Of a DNA stretch of 64,000 nt, positions 10,308 through 19,169 are shown piece by piece. The notes under the pieces are model-generated. The model was given only the letters and a program-made list of their open reading frames with translations. It had not been told where the DNA came from and searched no databases. Positions within the stretch are counted from its first letter, which is position 1; the number at the start of each line of letters is the position of its first letter. Both the position numbers and the translations under genes were made by a program. The stretch comes from Streptomyces zhihengii (GTDB taxonomy: Bacteria; Actinomycetota; Actinomycetes; Streptomycetales; Streptomycetaceae): assembly GCF_016919245.1 (NCBI RefSeq), contig NZ_JAFEJA010000001.1, positions 496,001 through 560,000 of the forward strand, given 5' to 3'.

Positions 10308-10712
10308 GAAGGTGACTCCGATCGAATACGTGGCCCGCACCCGGGTCGGGGCGAGTCCACCGATGCTTCGATGCCGTCACCGCACAGGATTGCCCAAAAG
10401 GTCATCAACCACCCGAACAGCTCATAAAGCACGCCTCCGGGCCCTCGGGAAGCGGTCCGGGCACTCGGGAAGCGGACTGGCCGGCTCCCTTGCCCCTGTC
10501 CCGTGGCTGAGGGCTGCGTGAGGCTCCTGAGAGTTCCACGACGATGTGAGGAGGAGCCCCGGAGCGCCGATGTTGCCGTCGTCGTTCGGCGCTCGCTTCC
10601 GACCCGGGCCGAACGGTCCTCATGAGGGCCCTTGGGCCCCTCCCCGCCGACGGGCACCGCGTGGAAGCGTGAGGTGTGGAAGAGCCTGTCCCTTTCGACG
10701 GAGAAGGCCGCG
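10308..10712. other. Gene-free interval upstream of the stress-protein genes
   Basis: I find no gene here. It holds the promoter of the DUF4394 gene and a symmetric element at 10624-10642. Confidence 0.5.
10624..10642. promoter_or_regulatory. Candidate operator upstream of universal stress genes
   Basis: GAGGGCCC-TT-GGGCCCCTC is an almost perfect inverted repeat about 90-220 bp upstream of the stress-protein reading frames. Its symmetry resembles the dyads bound by DevR/OsdR-type regulators that control such genes in Streptomyces; assignment is inference. Confidence 0.35.
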
Positions 10713-10851
10713 ATGACGCGCACCGTCGAGGCGGCGCCCCATGGGGCTCGGGCCGGTGCTCGGCAAGGTGGCGCACGCGGTGGTCCATCACGCGGACGGC
10801 CCCGTCGTGATCGTGCCCCGCGGGAGCGTGCGCGGCGAGGAGGAGCGATGA
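10713..10851 (+). pseudogene. Universal stress protein remnant
   Basis: An ATG at 10713 starts MTRTVEAA, like a Usp N-terminus, but the frame is lost. From 10741 a second frame encodes 36 residues, MGLGPVLGKVAHAVVHHADGPVVIVP followed by a short tail, which is the unmistakable C-terminal strand and helix of a Usp domain. About 120 residues are missing between the pieces. The remnant's TGA overlaps the ATG of the intact Usp gene (ATGA), so translation of the remnant may still couple to it. Confidence 0.65.
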
Positions 10852-11717
10852 GTGTCACCGGATCCCGCACCGACATCCTCGTCGGCATCGACCCACGCGA
10901 CATCTCCGTGCCGGTCCTCGCCTGGGCGGCCGACGAGGCGGAGCGCAGAAACGCTCCGCTGCGACTCGTGGTGTCCGTACCGCCCCTGCACGACACCCAG
11001 CACGTCGACACCGGGCCGCAGCACATGACGCTCGCGTCGCGGGGCACGGCGGCACTGGCGCAGGCAGCGGAAACCGTGCGCGCCCTGCACCCGGACCTGA
11101 CCGTCGCGACCGGACTGCTCGACGGCATGCCCGCCCCCATGCTCTGCCGGCAGGCGGCCGCCTCGGGGCAGCTCGTCGTGCTGGGCTCCCGGCGGCTCAG
11201 CCGGCCGGAGGAGTGGCTGAGCGCGAGTTCGGTGGCCGTCCCGGTCAGTGCGCAGGCCGACTGCCCCGTGGTCGTCGTACGGGAACCCGAGCACACGGCA
11301 CCGGACCCCGGTCGTCTGGTGGTCGGCGTCGACGGCAGTCCGTCGTCCCGTGCGGCGGCCGGCTTCGCCTTCGCGGAGGCGCGTCTGCGGAAGGCGTCCG
11401 TGCACGCGCTGTGGGTGTGGCGGCCGCCGCTCGTCGCCCTCCACGGCGAGGACGCCGCCGTGGAGAAGCGGCGGACCCTGCTCGCGACCACGCTGGCCGG
11501 ACTGCCGGATGCCTACCCCGACGTCGACCTCGTGCAGGAGGTCCGCCGCGGCCACCCCGTCGAGGAGTTGGGCGAAGCCGCGCGCGATGCCCTGGCGGTC
11601 GTCGTCGGACGCCGGGGCCAGGGAGGCTACTCCGGTATGCGCCTCGGGTCGGTCGTCCACGGCCTGCTGCACCGGGCCGAGTGCCCGGTGATCACCGTGC
11701 CGACAGCGGGAGGGTGA
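10848..11717 (+). CDS. Universal stress protein with two Usp domains
   Basis: A 289-aa cytosolic protein with tandem Usp folds, residues about 8-145 and 152-287. Domain 1 begins TDILVGIDPRDISVPVLAWA; domain 2 begins RLVVGVDGSPSSRAAAGFAFAEA and ends with GQGGYSGMRLGSVVHGLLHRAECPVITVP, containing the G-x2-G-x9-G(S/T) ATP-binding signature (GxxGYSGMRLGSV). Domain 1 has a poorer version and is probably not nucleotide-binding. Such proteins bind ATP and help survival under hypoxia or nutrient stress. It is coupled to the Usp remnant upstream. Confidence 0.92.
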   Translation: MSVTGSRTDILVGIDPRDISVPVLAWAADEAERRNAPLRLVVSVPPLHDTQHVDTGPQHMTLASRGTAALAQAAETVRALHPDLTVATGLLDGMPAPMLCRQAAASGQLVVLGSRRLSRPEEWLSASSVAVPVSAQADCPVVVVREPEHTAPDPGRLVVGVDGSPSSRAAAGFAFAEARLRKASVHALWVWRPPLVALHGEDAAVEKRRTLLATTLAGLPDAYPDVDLVQEVRRGHPVEELGEAARDALAVVVGRRGQGGYSGMRLGSVVHGLLHRAECPVITVPTAGG

Positions 11718-11773
11718 GCGGCCGTTGCCCGAAGGACGCGGAGCCCACCCGCCCGGCACTCGCCCCGCACGCC

Positions 11774-11801
11774 CTCCGGGGACGGAAGACCGTCCCCGGA
11801 G
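11774..11801. terminator. Bidirectional terminator between Usp and anti-sigma genes
   Basis: Perfect 12-bp stem: CTCCGGGGACGG at 11774-11785, loop AAGA, complement at 11790-11801, between convergent genes. Confidence 0.8.
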
Positions 11802-11827
11802 ACCGCGTGAGAGCCCCGGAGACCGCG

Positions 11828-12688
11828 TCAGAGCTTGTAGGGGCCGCGGACGATGCTCGCCCCCGAGTGGTCGGGCTTCCCGTTGTAGGGCTGCACCGAG
11901 ACGTCGACGACCGAGTACTCGCCGAGGTCGATCGTGTCGGGGACGGGCAGGGTCGCCCGGCCGTCGGGGCCGAGCACCCCCATGGACACGAGCTTGGTGT
12001 GGGTGCGGTCCATGAGCCAGACCTCGAAGTATCCGCTGGTGGACGGGAGTCCCTTGACGGTGATGTCGAGGGCTCGGTGGCTGCCGTCGTCACTGACGCG
12101 TGCGTACCCGGCCGAGCTGGTGCGCAGCGATTCGAGCCGGTTGCCGTCGTCCGCCGGGGCCGCAGTGGTGGCGTCGGCGTCGGCCCGGGTCACCCACCAG
12201 GTGACGGTGCTGCCCGCGGCCGCCCCCAGCAGTGCGGCACACGCGGCGAGCACCACGGCGAACCGCCCCGCTCCGCGGACGACCGGACGCCCGCGGATTC
12301 CCGCTCTCTCGCCGGCATCGCTGGCATCACCGGCATCACGGATATCACCGGCATCAGCGGCGCCACCGACCTCGCCGGACCCGACGACCTGCGGCTGCGA
12401 CGGCGGCGCCAACGGCGACTGCAACGGCACCGGCGACTGCGACTGCGACTGCGGCTGCGGCTGCGCGGGAAGGCGCAGCTCCTCGGTGATGGAGGTCCAG
12501 ACATGGTCCGGGGGTGCGAGCAGGTCGGCGTCGGCGTGGGACGGGACCTCCATCGAGGTGACGACCCGTCGCAGCTCCGCCAACTCGGCGCTGCACTCTC
12601 CGCACTGGCGCAGATGGACGGCGGCCGCGGGATTCGTGTCCTCGCCGAGTGCCAGCATCGCCAGGGTCTCTTCATCGGTGTGCTTCAC
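11828..12688 (-). CDS. Anti-sigma factor (zinc-type ASD plus RskA C-terminal domain)
   Basis: A 286-aa single-pass membrane protein. The cytosolic N-terminus holds an anti-sigma zinc motif H25-x3-C29-x2-C32 (HLRQCGEC). A low-complexity segment (Gln-Pro/Gln-Ser repeats, then Asp-Ala-Gly repeats, about residues 74-130) leads to one membrane helix at about 143-165. The outer part (GYFEVWLMDRTHTKLVSMGVLGPDGRATLPVP) is the RskA domain. It overlaps the sigma-factor gene by 17 bp and is expected to bind and hold that sigma factor until the outer domain is processed. Confidence 0.92.
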   Translation of the reverse strand: MKHTDEETLAMLALGEDTNPAAAVHLRQCGECSAELAELRRVVTSMEVPSHADADLLAPPDHVWTSITEELRLPAQPQPQSQSQSPVPLQSPLAPPSQPQVVGSGEVGGAADAGDIRDAGDASDAGERAGIRGRPVVRGAGRFAVVLAACAALLGAAAGSTVTWWVTRADADATTAAPADDGNRLESLRTSSAGYARVSDDGSHRALDITVKGLPSTSGYFEVWLMDRTHTKLVSMGVLGPDGRATLPVPDTIDLGEYSVVDVSVQPYNGKPDHSGASIVRGPYKL

Positions 12689-13280
12689 CGTCCACCTCCA
12701 ACCGGCTCTTCAGACGCATCAGTCCGCGTCGGGTGTGGCTCTTGACCGTGCCGAGGGGCATCCCCGTGCGTTCGGCGATCTGCGACTGGGACAGGTCGTC
12801 GTAGAAGGCCATTTTCAGCACACGTTGCTGCTGTTCGGGAAGATGCTCGATCTCCCTCACGAGGACCACGTAGTCGACGAGCGAGTCCGTCAGCGGCTTC
12901 GCCTGCTCCGCGGTGCCCGCGAGGGCGCCGACGGCGTCGACGACCCGCAGGTGACGGGTGCGCCGTTCGAGCGCGTCGACGAACTTCTTGTGGGCGATGC
13001 CCAGCAGCCAGGCCCGCAGGGGCGCCCGCCGGGGATCGAAGGTCTTCCGGCTGTTCCAGGCCCCGACGAACACCTGCTGGGTGACGTCCTTGGCCTCCTC
13101 CTGGTCCCCGAGCCTGCGCACCGCCAGCGTGAAGACGAGTGCTCCCCAGCGGCGGTACGCGTCGTTCAGTGCGGCTTCGTCGCCGGCGGCGAATCCGTCG
13201 TCCACGCTGTCCTCCGACACGGCCGTCACGGGCGCCGCACCGGCGGCCAGTACCTGCGAGCCGCCCCATACGGCCGTCAT
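12672..13280 (-). CDS. ECF sigma factor (SigK-like)
   Basis: A 202-aa sigma factor. Region 2 is at about residues 30-95 (DEAALNDAYRRWGALVFTLAVRRLGD, then DVTQQVFVGAWNSRKTFDP) and region 4 at about 140-195 (LPEQQQRVLKMAFYDDLSQSQIAERTGMPLGTVKSHTRRGLMRL). It is translationally linked on both sides: its ATG overlaps the sortase stop and its end overlaps the anti-sigma gene. It should direct transcription of a cell-surface regulon that includes its own operon. The acidic N-terminal lead of about 25 residues is longer than usual. Confidence 0.93.
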   Translation of the reverse strand: MTAVWGGSQVLAAGAAPVTAVSEDSVDDGFAAGDEAALNDAYRRWGALVFTLAVRRLGDQEEAKDVTQQVFVGAWNSRKTFDPRRAPLRAWLLGIAHKKFVDALERRTRHLRVVDAVGALAGTAEQAKPLTDSLVDYVVLVREIEHLPEQQQRVLKMAFYDDLSQSQIAERTGMPLGTVKSHTRRGLMRLKSRLEVDGEAHR

Positions 13281-13948
13281 CGGGGCACCTCCACCGCGGT
13301 GACGACCAGGTTGTTCCGGTAGCCGCCGCGCTCCGGCTCATAGGGCCCGGCGCAGGTGACGAGGGTCAGCACGGGGTCGCCGTCGCGGCGGAAGGCGTCC
13401 GTGCCGGCGAGTTCGGTCTTGGGCACCGTCCGGCGCGAGACGACGCGGTAGGCGACGGTGCCGCCGTCCGCCCGCCGTACCGTCGCGCGGTCGCCCTCGC
13501 GGACGTCGTTCAGGGCGACCAGCACGCCAAGGCCCTCCTCCTCGTCGTCGACGTGGCCGACGACCACGGACGATCCGGCTGCCGAGCCCGGCGCGGGAGA
13601 GAAGCGGTACCAGCCGACCCGGTCCGGATCCTCCGGCACCTCGACCTGCCCGTCGGGCGCCACGCCGACGGGATCGATCGGTGCGCCCAACTCCAGTCGG
13701 GGGATCTCCAGTCGGACGGGCCCGGCAACGGCTGCCGCGGCACCGCCCGACGTGTCCGGCGCGGGGGCTTCCGTTCGGCCCGTCGGCTCGACCGCCCCGG
13801 CAGGCGTCGCCCGCGACGGTCCGAAGTCCTTGTCGCCGCCCGTCCCGTCGCGCCAGTGGGCCGCGGCGGCCATTCCGGCGAGGACGAGGCCGACGAGTGC
13901 CGCCGCCACGCCGAGTACCGCACCGCGTCGTGCCCGCGGCGTTCCCAT
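13277..13948 (-). CDS. Class F sortase
   Basis: A 223-aa membrane-anchored transpeptidase. ATG 13948 has AAGGTGG upstream; the longer open frame has no such site. One N-terminal membrane helix (residues about 10-30), a Pro/Ala/Thr linker, then the sortase barrel. The active-site set is visible: His in SSVVVGHVDDEE, Cys in LTLVTCAGPYEPERGGYRNN and the Arg just after it. Class F enzymes in actinobacteria anchor few proteins; the gene directly upstream encodes a protein with a sorting-signal-like C-terminus and is the likely substrate. Confidence 0.9.
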   Translation of the reverse strand: MGTPRARRGAVLGVAAALVGLVLAGMAAAAHWRDGTGGDKDFGPSRATPAGAVEPTGRTEAPAPDTSGGAAAAVAGPVRLEIPRLELGAPIDPVGVAPDGQVEVPEDPDRVGWYRFSPAPGSAAGSSVVVGHVDDEEEGLGVLVALNDVREGDRATVRRADGGTVAYRVVSRRTVPKTELAGTDAFRRDGDPVLTLVTCAGPYEPERGGYRNNLVVTAVEVPR

Positions 13949-14050
13949 CAATCGACCACCTTTGTCGTGTGGGGTGCCGTCGCACCGCACCCGGGGTGCG
14001 GTGCGGTGCGACGGCACCCTGATCGGCTGTGCGGGGCGGTGCGCCCGGTG

Positions 14051-14884
14051 TCAGACGGCGTCGGTGCGCCGGCGCAGCAGCAGGCCGGCCGCGCCGAGGG
14101 CGACGACGGCGCCGAGGGACAGCGCGCCGACGGTCAGGCTCTGGTTGTGCGCCGCCGCCTGTCCGGTCCCGCCGGCGGGGACGCCGCCGGGTGCGGAGTG
14201 CATGCCGGTGATGCTCTGCGTCTTCAGGGCGAGGTCCTTGTCGTCGGCGCTGCCCCAGGCGTAGACGATCGTGTGGGCGCCCTCGGCGAGGTCCAGTTCG
14301 GCCGGACCGATCGCCACGGTGTCGGTGCCCGCGAGGACGACGTCGGCGGACAGGATTCCGGCCGGAACCTCGGCCGAGACCTCCTTCGGGTTCTCCAGGC
14401 CCTTGAACACGGGGGCGCCGTCGGCCCGGACGTCGACCGCGGGAGCCGCGGCGACATGGCGGACGGTCAGCCGGGCCTTGCCCGCGGGCACCTTGGCGGT
14501 GTCGTTGACGAAGGCGTCCAGCGCGGGCTTGCCGTCCGCGGTCAGATGGGCGACGAGGGTGGCGTTCGCACCGGCGGGGACCTCCACCGTCTTCTCGACG
14601 GCCGGCTTGCCGCCCGGCCCCTCGCCGTCCTTGAAGACCCTGATGTCGTAGGACCCGGCGTCCAGCGTCAGAGGATCCGTCAGCGTGCCCGGCTCGAAGG
14701 CGGGGATCAGTTCCTTGTCACCCGCGTACACGTCCACGGAGAGCCCGGGCACCGCGTGCAGCACGGACACCGTGGCCTGGTCCGCCGCGGCCGCCTTCGG
14801 CTGGGCGACGGCGGGCATGGCGACGGCGGACAGCGCCACGGCGATTCCGGTGGCGACGACGGCGCCGGTCGTACGAGTGCTCAT
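14051..14884 (-). CDS. DUF4397 secreted surface protein, likely sortase substrate
   Basis: A 277-aa exported protein. ATG 14884 follows AAGGGGAG. It has a signal peptide (to about residue 33, AVAQPKA), two DUF4397 beta-sandwich repeats (ATVSVLHAVPGLSVDVYAGDKELI... and ARLTVRHVAAAPAVDVRADG...), a Gly/Ala linker, and a C-terminal membrane helix ending in LLLRRRTDAV. The helix-plus-arginines tail is a cell-wall sorting signal shape, but there is no LPxTG box before it. First gene of the operon with sortase, sigma and anti-sigma factors. Confidence 0.9.
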   Translation of the reverse strand: MSTRTTGAVVATGIAVALSAVAMPAVAQPKAAAADQATVSVLHAVPGLSVDVYAGDKELIPAFEPGTLTDPLTLDAGSYDIRVFKDGEGPGGKPAVEKTVEVPAGANATLVAHLTADGKPALDAFVNDTAKVPAGKARLTVRHVAAAPAVDVRADGAPVFKGLENPKEVSAEVPAGILSADVVLAGTDTVAIGPAELDLAEGAHTIVYAWGSADDKDLALKTQSITGMHSAPGGVPAGGTGQAAAHNQSLTVGALSLGAVVALGAAGLLLRRRTDAV

Positions 14885-15256
14885 TGCGGTACTCCCCTTC
14901 GTCCGGCCGGAGGCTCCCGACCCTGTGTGGGAAGGCATTCCGGCAGCGGTCGCGGATCGGTTGCACCGGTGGTTGAACTTTCGACCTGCGTACGAACGGA
15001 CGGCCGCGGCTGCATCCGCCCCGGGCTCATCGGCCGAAGTCACCGGCGAGCGGCAGCCGCTCACGAGGACTCAGGGGCAGGGGACACGCATGCGGGTGGA
15101 CGAAGCGGGTGAGGCCGCATGCCGTGTCGTGCACGGGGCACCCGGCCGCGGGCAGCAGACTCGGCTCACGCGACCGCGTGGCGGGCTCCCGCCGGCGGCC
15201 GGAAGACGGAGCACCCGGCCCTCGACCGTACGAACCCCCCGACGAGAGGTACCTTC
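14885..15256. promoter_or_regulatory. Divergent promoter region between DUF4397 operon and crtE operon
   Basis: No gene is supported in this 372-bp gap. Two near copies of one element occur: TCGACCTGCGTACGAAC at 14981-14997 and TCGACCGTACGAAC at 15222-15235, the second ending 21 bp before the crtE start. They could be promoter elements or operators for a shared regulator of the surface operon and the carotenoid operon; this is inference from position and similarity only. Confidence 0.4.
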
Positions 15257-16618
15257 ATGCCCAGCGGCCCCACGGCGCGCGCCCCGGTCTCGACGAGCCG
15301 GCCCCCACACCGTCCGGCTCGGGACGGCGTGACGGGCGGTGCGCCGCCGGACGTGATCGCCCACGGCCGGCTCCGTACGGAACCGGCCCCCTCGGACGAA
15401 CTCCCCGGACCCGGTGGGCGGTGTGTCGTGCCCGGCCGCGGTGCGCCCGCCGCTGCCGGGCACGCCGTCGGCCCCGACGCCGACCCGTCGCGTGCCGTCG
15501 AACAGGTGCTGCGGATCCATCTGCACGAGCGCGTGACCGAGGCGGCCGGTGTCGACCCGCTGTTCGCGCACGAGGTCGCGGCACGCGTGCAGTCCCTGAC
15601 GATGCGCGGCGGCAAGCGGCTGCGCGCCCGCTTCGCCTGGTGGGGCTGGCGTGCGGGCGGCGGCTCCCCCGAGGGCCGCGGGGCGCGTGCCGCGCTGCGT
15701 CTCGGTGCCGCGCTGGAACTGATCCAGACATGCGCGCTGATCCACGACGACGTCATGGACGGCTCGTCGCTGCGCCGCGGGGCGCCCACGCTGCACGTGG
15801 ACTTCGCGGACTTCCATGCCGCGTCCGGGATGCCCGGCGACCACGGAGGCTACGGGCGGGCCGCCGCGATCCTCGCCGGCGACCTGGCACTGGCCTGGGC
15901 CGACGACCTGGCCGGCGACACCGGGGCGGACGGCAAGGCGCAGCAGGCCCTGCTCGTCCCCTGGCGTCGGATGCGCCAGGAGATGGTGGCGGGCCAGTAC
16001 CTGGACATGCGTTCCCAGGCGGGCTCCTCCTCCCCCGAACAGGCCCTGCGGATCGCCCTGCTGAAGACGGCGCTGTACACGGTCGAGCGGCCGCTGGCCC
16101 TGGGCGCGGCACTCGCCGGAATGGACGACCGCGACGCCGCGGCACTGTCCGCCGCCGGCCGGTGCGCCGGCGTGGCGTTCCAGCTGCGGGACGACCTGCT
16201 GGGCGTGTTCGGTGACCCCGCCCGCACCGGCAAGCCCTCGGGTGAGGACATCCGCAGCGGCAAGCTCACCTATCTGACCGCGGTCGCCCGCACGCGCTTG
16301 ACGGAGGCCGGCGACACGGCCTCCCTGGGACTGCTCCACCGGGCCGTCGGCGACCTCGGACTGGGCGAGGAGGACATGCGGCGGGTACGCGGCGTCCTCG
16401 AGGATTCGGGCGCGCGGGGTGCCACGGAGGCGGAGATCGACCGCCTCGTCCGGCGCAGCCGGGAGCATCTGGCCCGCGTCCCCCTCCCCGCCTCCGTCGC
16501 CGCCGCCGTGTCCGGGCTCCTGGGCACCGCGGTCGGCGGCCGACCGGCCCGATCACCCGGCCACGCCGCGACGAGCGGCCCGCACGACATGTCGTCCGTC
16601 AGGGGAGAGCACACGTGA
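15257..16618 (+). CDS. crtE: Geranylgeranyl diphosphate synthase
   Basis: A 453-aa trans-isoprenyl diphosphate synthase; ATG 15257 has GAGAGG upstream. The first about 80 residues are a Pro/Ala/Arg-rich extension not found in the fold. The catalytic part has the first aspartate-rich region near residue 163-168 (IHDDVMDGS) and the second near 308-315 (FQLRDDLLGVFGDP), plus GGKRLRARFAWW and the MRSQ stretch. It extends FPP/GPP with IPP to C20 GGPP for carotenoids. Its stop overlaps the crtI start (GTGA). Confidence 0.94.
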   Translation: MPSGPTARAPVSTSRPPHRPARDGVTGGAPPDVIAHGRLRTEPAPSDELPGPGGRCVVPGRGAPAAAGHAVGPDADPSRAVEQVLRIHLHERVTEAAGVDPLFAHEVAARVQSLTMRGGKRLRARFAWWGWRAGGGSPEGRGARAALRLGAALELIQTCALIHDDVMDGSSLRRGAPTLHVDFADFHAASGMPGDHGGYGRAAAILAGDLALAWADDLAGDTGADGKAQQALLVPWRRMRQEMVAGQYLDMRSQAGSSSPEQALRIALLKTALYTVERPLALGAALAGMDDRDAAALSAAGRCAGVAFQLRDDLLGVFGDPARTGKPSGEDIRSGKLTYLTAVARTRLTEAGDTASLGLLHRAVGDLGLGEEDMRRVRGVLEDSGARGATEAEIDRLVRRSREHLARVPLPASVAAAVSGLLGTAVGGRPARSPGHAATSGPHDMSSVRGEHT

Positions 16619-18165
16619 AAACCGTCCAGGGACCCACCGACCATGTGGTCGTCGTGGGAGCGGGCCTGTCGGGTCTGTCCGCGGCGCTGCACCTGCTGGG
16701 TGCCGGGCGGCAGGTCACCGTCGTCGAGCGCGACGCGCTGCCGGGCGGACGAGCCGGGCGTTTCGAGATGGGCGGCTACCACGTCGACAGCGGGCCGACG
16801 GTGCTGACCATGCCGGACATCGCCGACGAGGCGTTCGCCGCGGTCGGCGACCGTCTCGCCGACCGGGTCGAGCTCATGGAGCTGCACCCCGCCTACCGGG
16901 CGCAGTTCGCCGACGGCTCCCGGCTCGACGTGCACACCGGGGCGGAGGCGATGGAGGAGGAGATCCGGCGCTTCGCGGGAGACCGTGAGGCCGCCGGGTA
17001 CCGGCGGCTCCGCCGGTGGCTCACCGATCTGTACGCCGCCCAGATGCGGCGGTTCATCGACAGCAACTTCGACTCGCCCCTGCAACTGCTCCACCCCGAC
17101 CTGCTGCGGCTGACCCGCCTGGGCGCCTTCAACCGGCTGGATCCGCAGATCGGCCGCTTCCTGACGGACGAGCGGCTGCGCCGTGTGTTCTCCTTCCAGG
17201 CCCTGTACGCCGGTGTCGCTCCCGAACGCGCCCTGGCCGCCTACGCGGTGATCGCCTACATGGACACCGTCGCCGGTGTGTACTTCCCGCGGGGCGGGAT
17301 GCACGCCCTGCCGCGCGCCATGGCCGAGTCCGCCGCCGGGGCCGGAGCGGAGTTCCGCTGGAACACCGAGGTCACCCGGCTGGAACGGCACGGCGGGCGG
17401 ATCACGGCCGTGCACACGGCCGACGGCGACCGCATCCCCTGCGACGCCGTCGTCCTGACACCCGACCTGCCGGTCGTGCACCGCCTGCTGGGCCGGGCAC
17501 CGCGCCGGCCCGTCGCCCTGCGCCACTCCCCCTCGGCCGTCGTCCTGCATGCCGGGACGGACCGGACCTGGCCCCAGCTCGCCCATCACACCATCTCGTT
17601 CGGCGCCGCCTGGAAGGGCACGTTCCGCGAACTCACCCGGCAGGGCGACCTCATGAGCGATCCGTCGCTCCTCATCACCCGGCCCACCACCCACGACCCG
17701 TCGCTCGCGCCGGAGGGAAAACACCTGCACTACATCCTCGCCCCCTGTCCCAACACCGACATCGGCCCCGGCGTCCGGGAGTGGCACGATCTGGCGCCCC
17801 GCTACCGGGACAGTCTGCTGACGGTGCTCGACAAGCGCGGTCTCGACAAGATCGCCTCGTCGATCGAGCAGGAGTGCCTCGTCACCCCGGCCGACTGGAG
17901 CGCCCAGGGCCACGCCGCCGGCACACCGTTCTCGGCCGCGCACACGTTCGCGCAGACGGGTCCCTTCCGGCCCCGCAACACGGTGCGCGGTATCGACAAC
18001 GCGGTGATCGCGGGCTGCGGCACCACACCGGGGGTCGGGGTGCCCACGGTGCTGATCTCCGGGAAGCTCGCCGCGGCGCGCATCACCGGCCGGGGCGGCC
18101 GGCCGGGGCGCGCCCGCACCTCCGCCCCGCTCGCCACCGCCGTGTCCGGGGAGGGTGCGTCATGA
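16615..18165 (+). CDS. crtI: Phytoene desaturase (lycopene-forming)
   Basis: A 516-aa FAD-dependent desaturase with GTG start coupled to crtE. The dinucleotide fold is at residues about 10-45 ([21 protein letters not shown] and the [15 protein letters not shown] continuation). The C-terminal bacterial-CrtI signature is present ([36 protein letters not shown]). It introduces four double bonds into phytoene to give lycopene at the membrane. ATGA overlap with crtB. Confidence 0.95.
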   Translation: MKTVQGPTDHVVVVGAGLSGLSAALHLLGAGRQVTVVERDALPGGRAGRFEMGGYHVDSGPTVLTMPDIADEAFAAVGDRLADRVELMELHPAYRAQFADGSRLDVHTGAEAMEEEIRRFAGDREAAGYRRLRRWLTDLYAAQMRRFIDSNFDSPLQLLHPDLLRLTRLGAFNRLDPQIGRFLTDERLRRVFSFQALYAGVAPERALAAYAVIAYMDTVAGVYFPRGGMHALPRAMAESAAGAGAEFRWNTEVTRLERHGGRITAVHTADGDRIPCDAVVLTPDLPVVHRLLGRAPRRPVALRHSPSAVVLHAGTDRTWPQLAHHTISFGAAWKGTFRELTRQGDLMSDPSLLITRPTTHDPSLAPEGKHLHYILAPCPNTDIGPGVREWHDLAPRYRDSLLTVLDKRGLDKIASSIEQECLVTPADWSAQGHAAGTPFSAAHTFAQTGPFRPRNTVRGIDNAVIAGCGTTPGVGVPTVLISGKLAAARITGRGGRPGRARTSAPLATAVSGEGAS

Positions 18166-19169
18166 CGCACCGTGAGCTGGACGCCGCCGGCATCCACGAC
18201 CCGGCGCTGCGCGCGGCCTACACGTTCTGCCGGCGGCTCAACGCGCGCCACGGCCGGACCTACTTCCTCGCCGCCCGTTTCCTGCCCGTCGAGCGCAGGT
18301 CCGCCGTCCACGCCCTGTACGGGTTCGCCCGGTGGGCCGACGACATCGTCGACGACCTGGAGAGCTCCGCCTCGCGGGCGGAACGCGACACGGCCCTGCG
18401 CGGGCTGCGGGAGCGGATGGACACCGGTCTGCGCACCGGCCGCAGCGAGGAGCCGGTGATCCGGGCGCTCGTGGACACGGCGGCGCGGTACGGCATCGAC
18501 CACGCGTACTTCGCGGACTTCATGGAGTCGATGGCGAGCGACCTCGACGTCACGGAGTACGCCACGTACGAGGATCTCGCCCGGTACATGCACGGTTCGG
18601 CCGCGGTGATCGGACTCCAGATGCTGCCGGTGCTCGGCACGGTGGTGCCCCGCGCCGAGGCGGCACCGCACGCGGCGGCGCTCGGTGTGGCCTTCCAGCT
18701 CACCAACTTCCTGCGGGACGTCGGCGAGGACCTCGACCGCGGACGGGTCTACCTGCCGCTGGACCTGCTGGCGGCGCACGGTGTGGACGGCGATCTGCTG
18801 GCCTGGAGCCGCCGGACGGGGCGCGACGACCCGCGGATCCGGGCCGCGCTGCGGGCGGGCATCGCTCTGACGCGGGACGTCTACCGGGAGGCCGAACCGG
18901 GTCTCGCCATGCTGGACCCGGTGGCACGCCCCTGCATGCGCACGGCGTTCACGCTGTACCAGGACATCCTGGGCGCCATCGAATCGGACGGCTTCCAGGT
19001 CCTGCACCGGCGCGCGGTGGTTCCCCGCCGGCGACGGGCCGCCCTCGCTCTGGCGGCGGCGACCGGCGCCGTCCGGGCCCGGCGGGCCGGCCCGGGGCGC
19101 CCGGACGGCACTGCGCGGAGGCCATGGAGCACGGCGGTCGTGGCCGCGGAGAGGAAGACGGCGGGATGA
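18162..19169 (+). CDS. crtB: Phytoene synthase
   Basis: A 335-aa squalene/phytoene synthase. Substrate-binding aspartates are in [11 protein letters not shown] (about residues 57-67) and in [22 protein letters not shown] (about 177-198). The [11 protein letters not shown] region near the start is also typical. It joins two GGPP to phytoene. The last 50 residues are an Arg/Ala-rich tail without family conservation. Its stop overlaps the start of the Rieske gene. Confidence 0.95.
   Translation: MTHRELDAAGIHDPALRAAYTFCRRLNARHGRTYFLAARFLPVERRSAVHALYGFARWADDIVDDLESSASRAERDTALRGLRERMDTGLRTGRSEEPVIRALVDTAARYGIDHAYFADFMESMASDLDVTEYATYEDLARYMHGSAAVIGLQMLPVLGTVVPRAEAAPHAAALGVAFQLTNFLRDVGEDLDRGRVYLPLDLLAAHGVDGDLLAWSRRTGRDDPRIRAALRAGIALTRDVYREAEPGLAMLDPVARPCMRTAFTLYQDILGAIESDGFQVLHRRAVVPRRRRAALALAAATGAVRARRAGPGRPDGTARRPWSTAVVAAERKTAG

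Noticed and set aside
12672..13280. LitS, the light-induced sigma factor of carotenoid clusters
   Set aside because: It is paired with an RskA-type anti-sigma factor and sits with a sortase and surface protein; no LitR-like MerR gene with a B12-binding domain is present. The nearby MerR protein at 59448 is far away and lacks such a domain.
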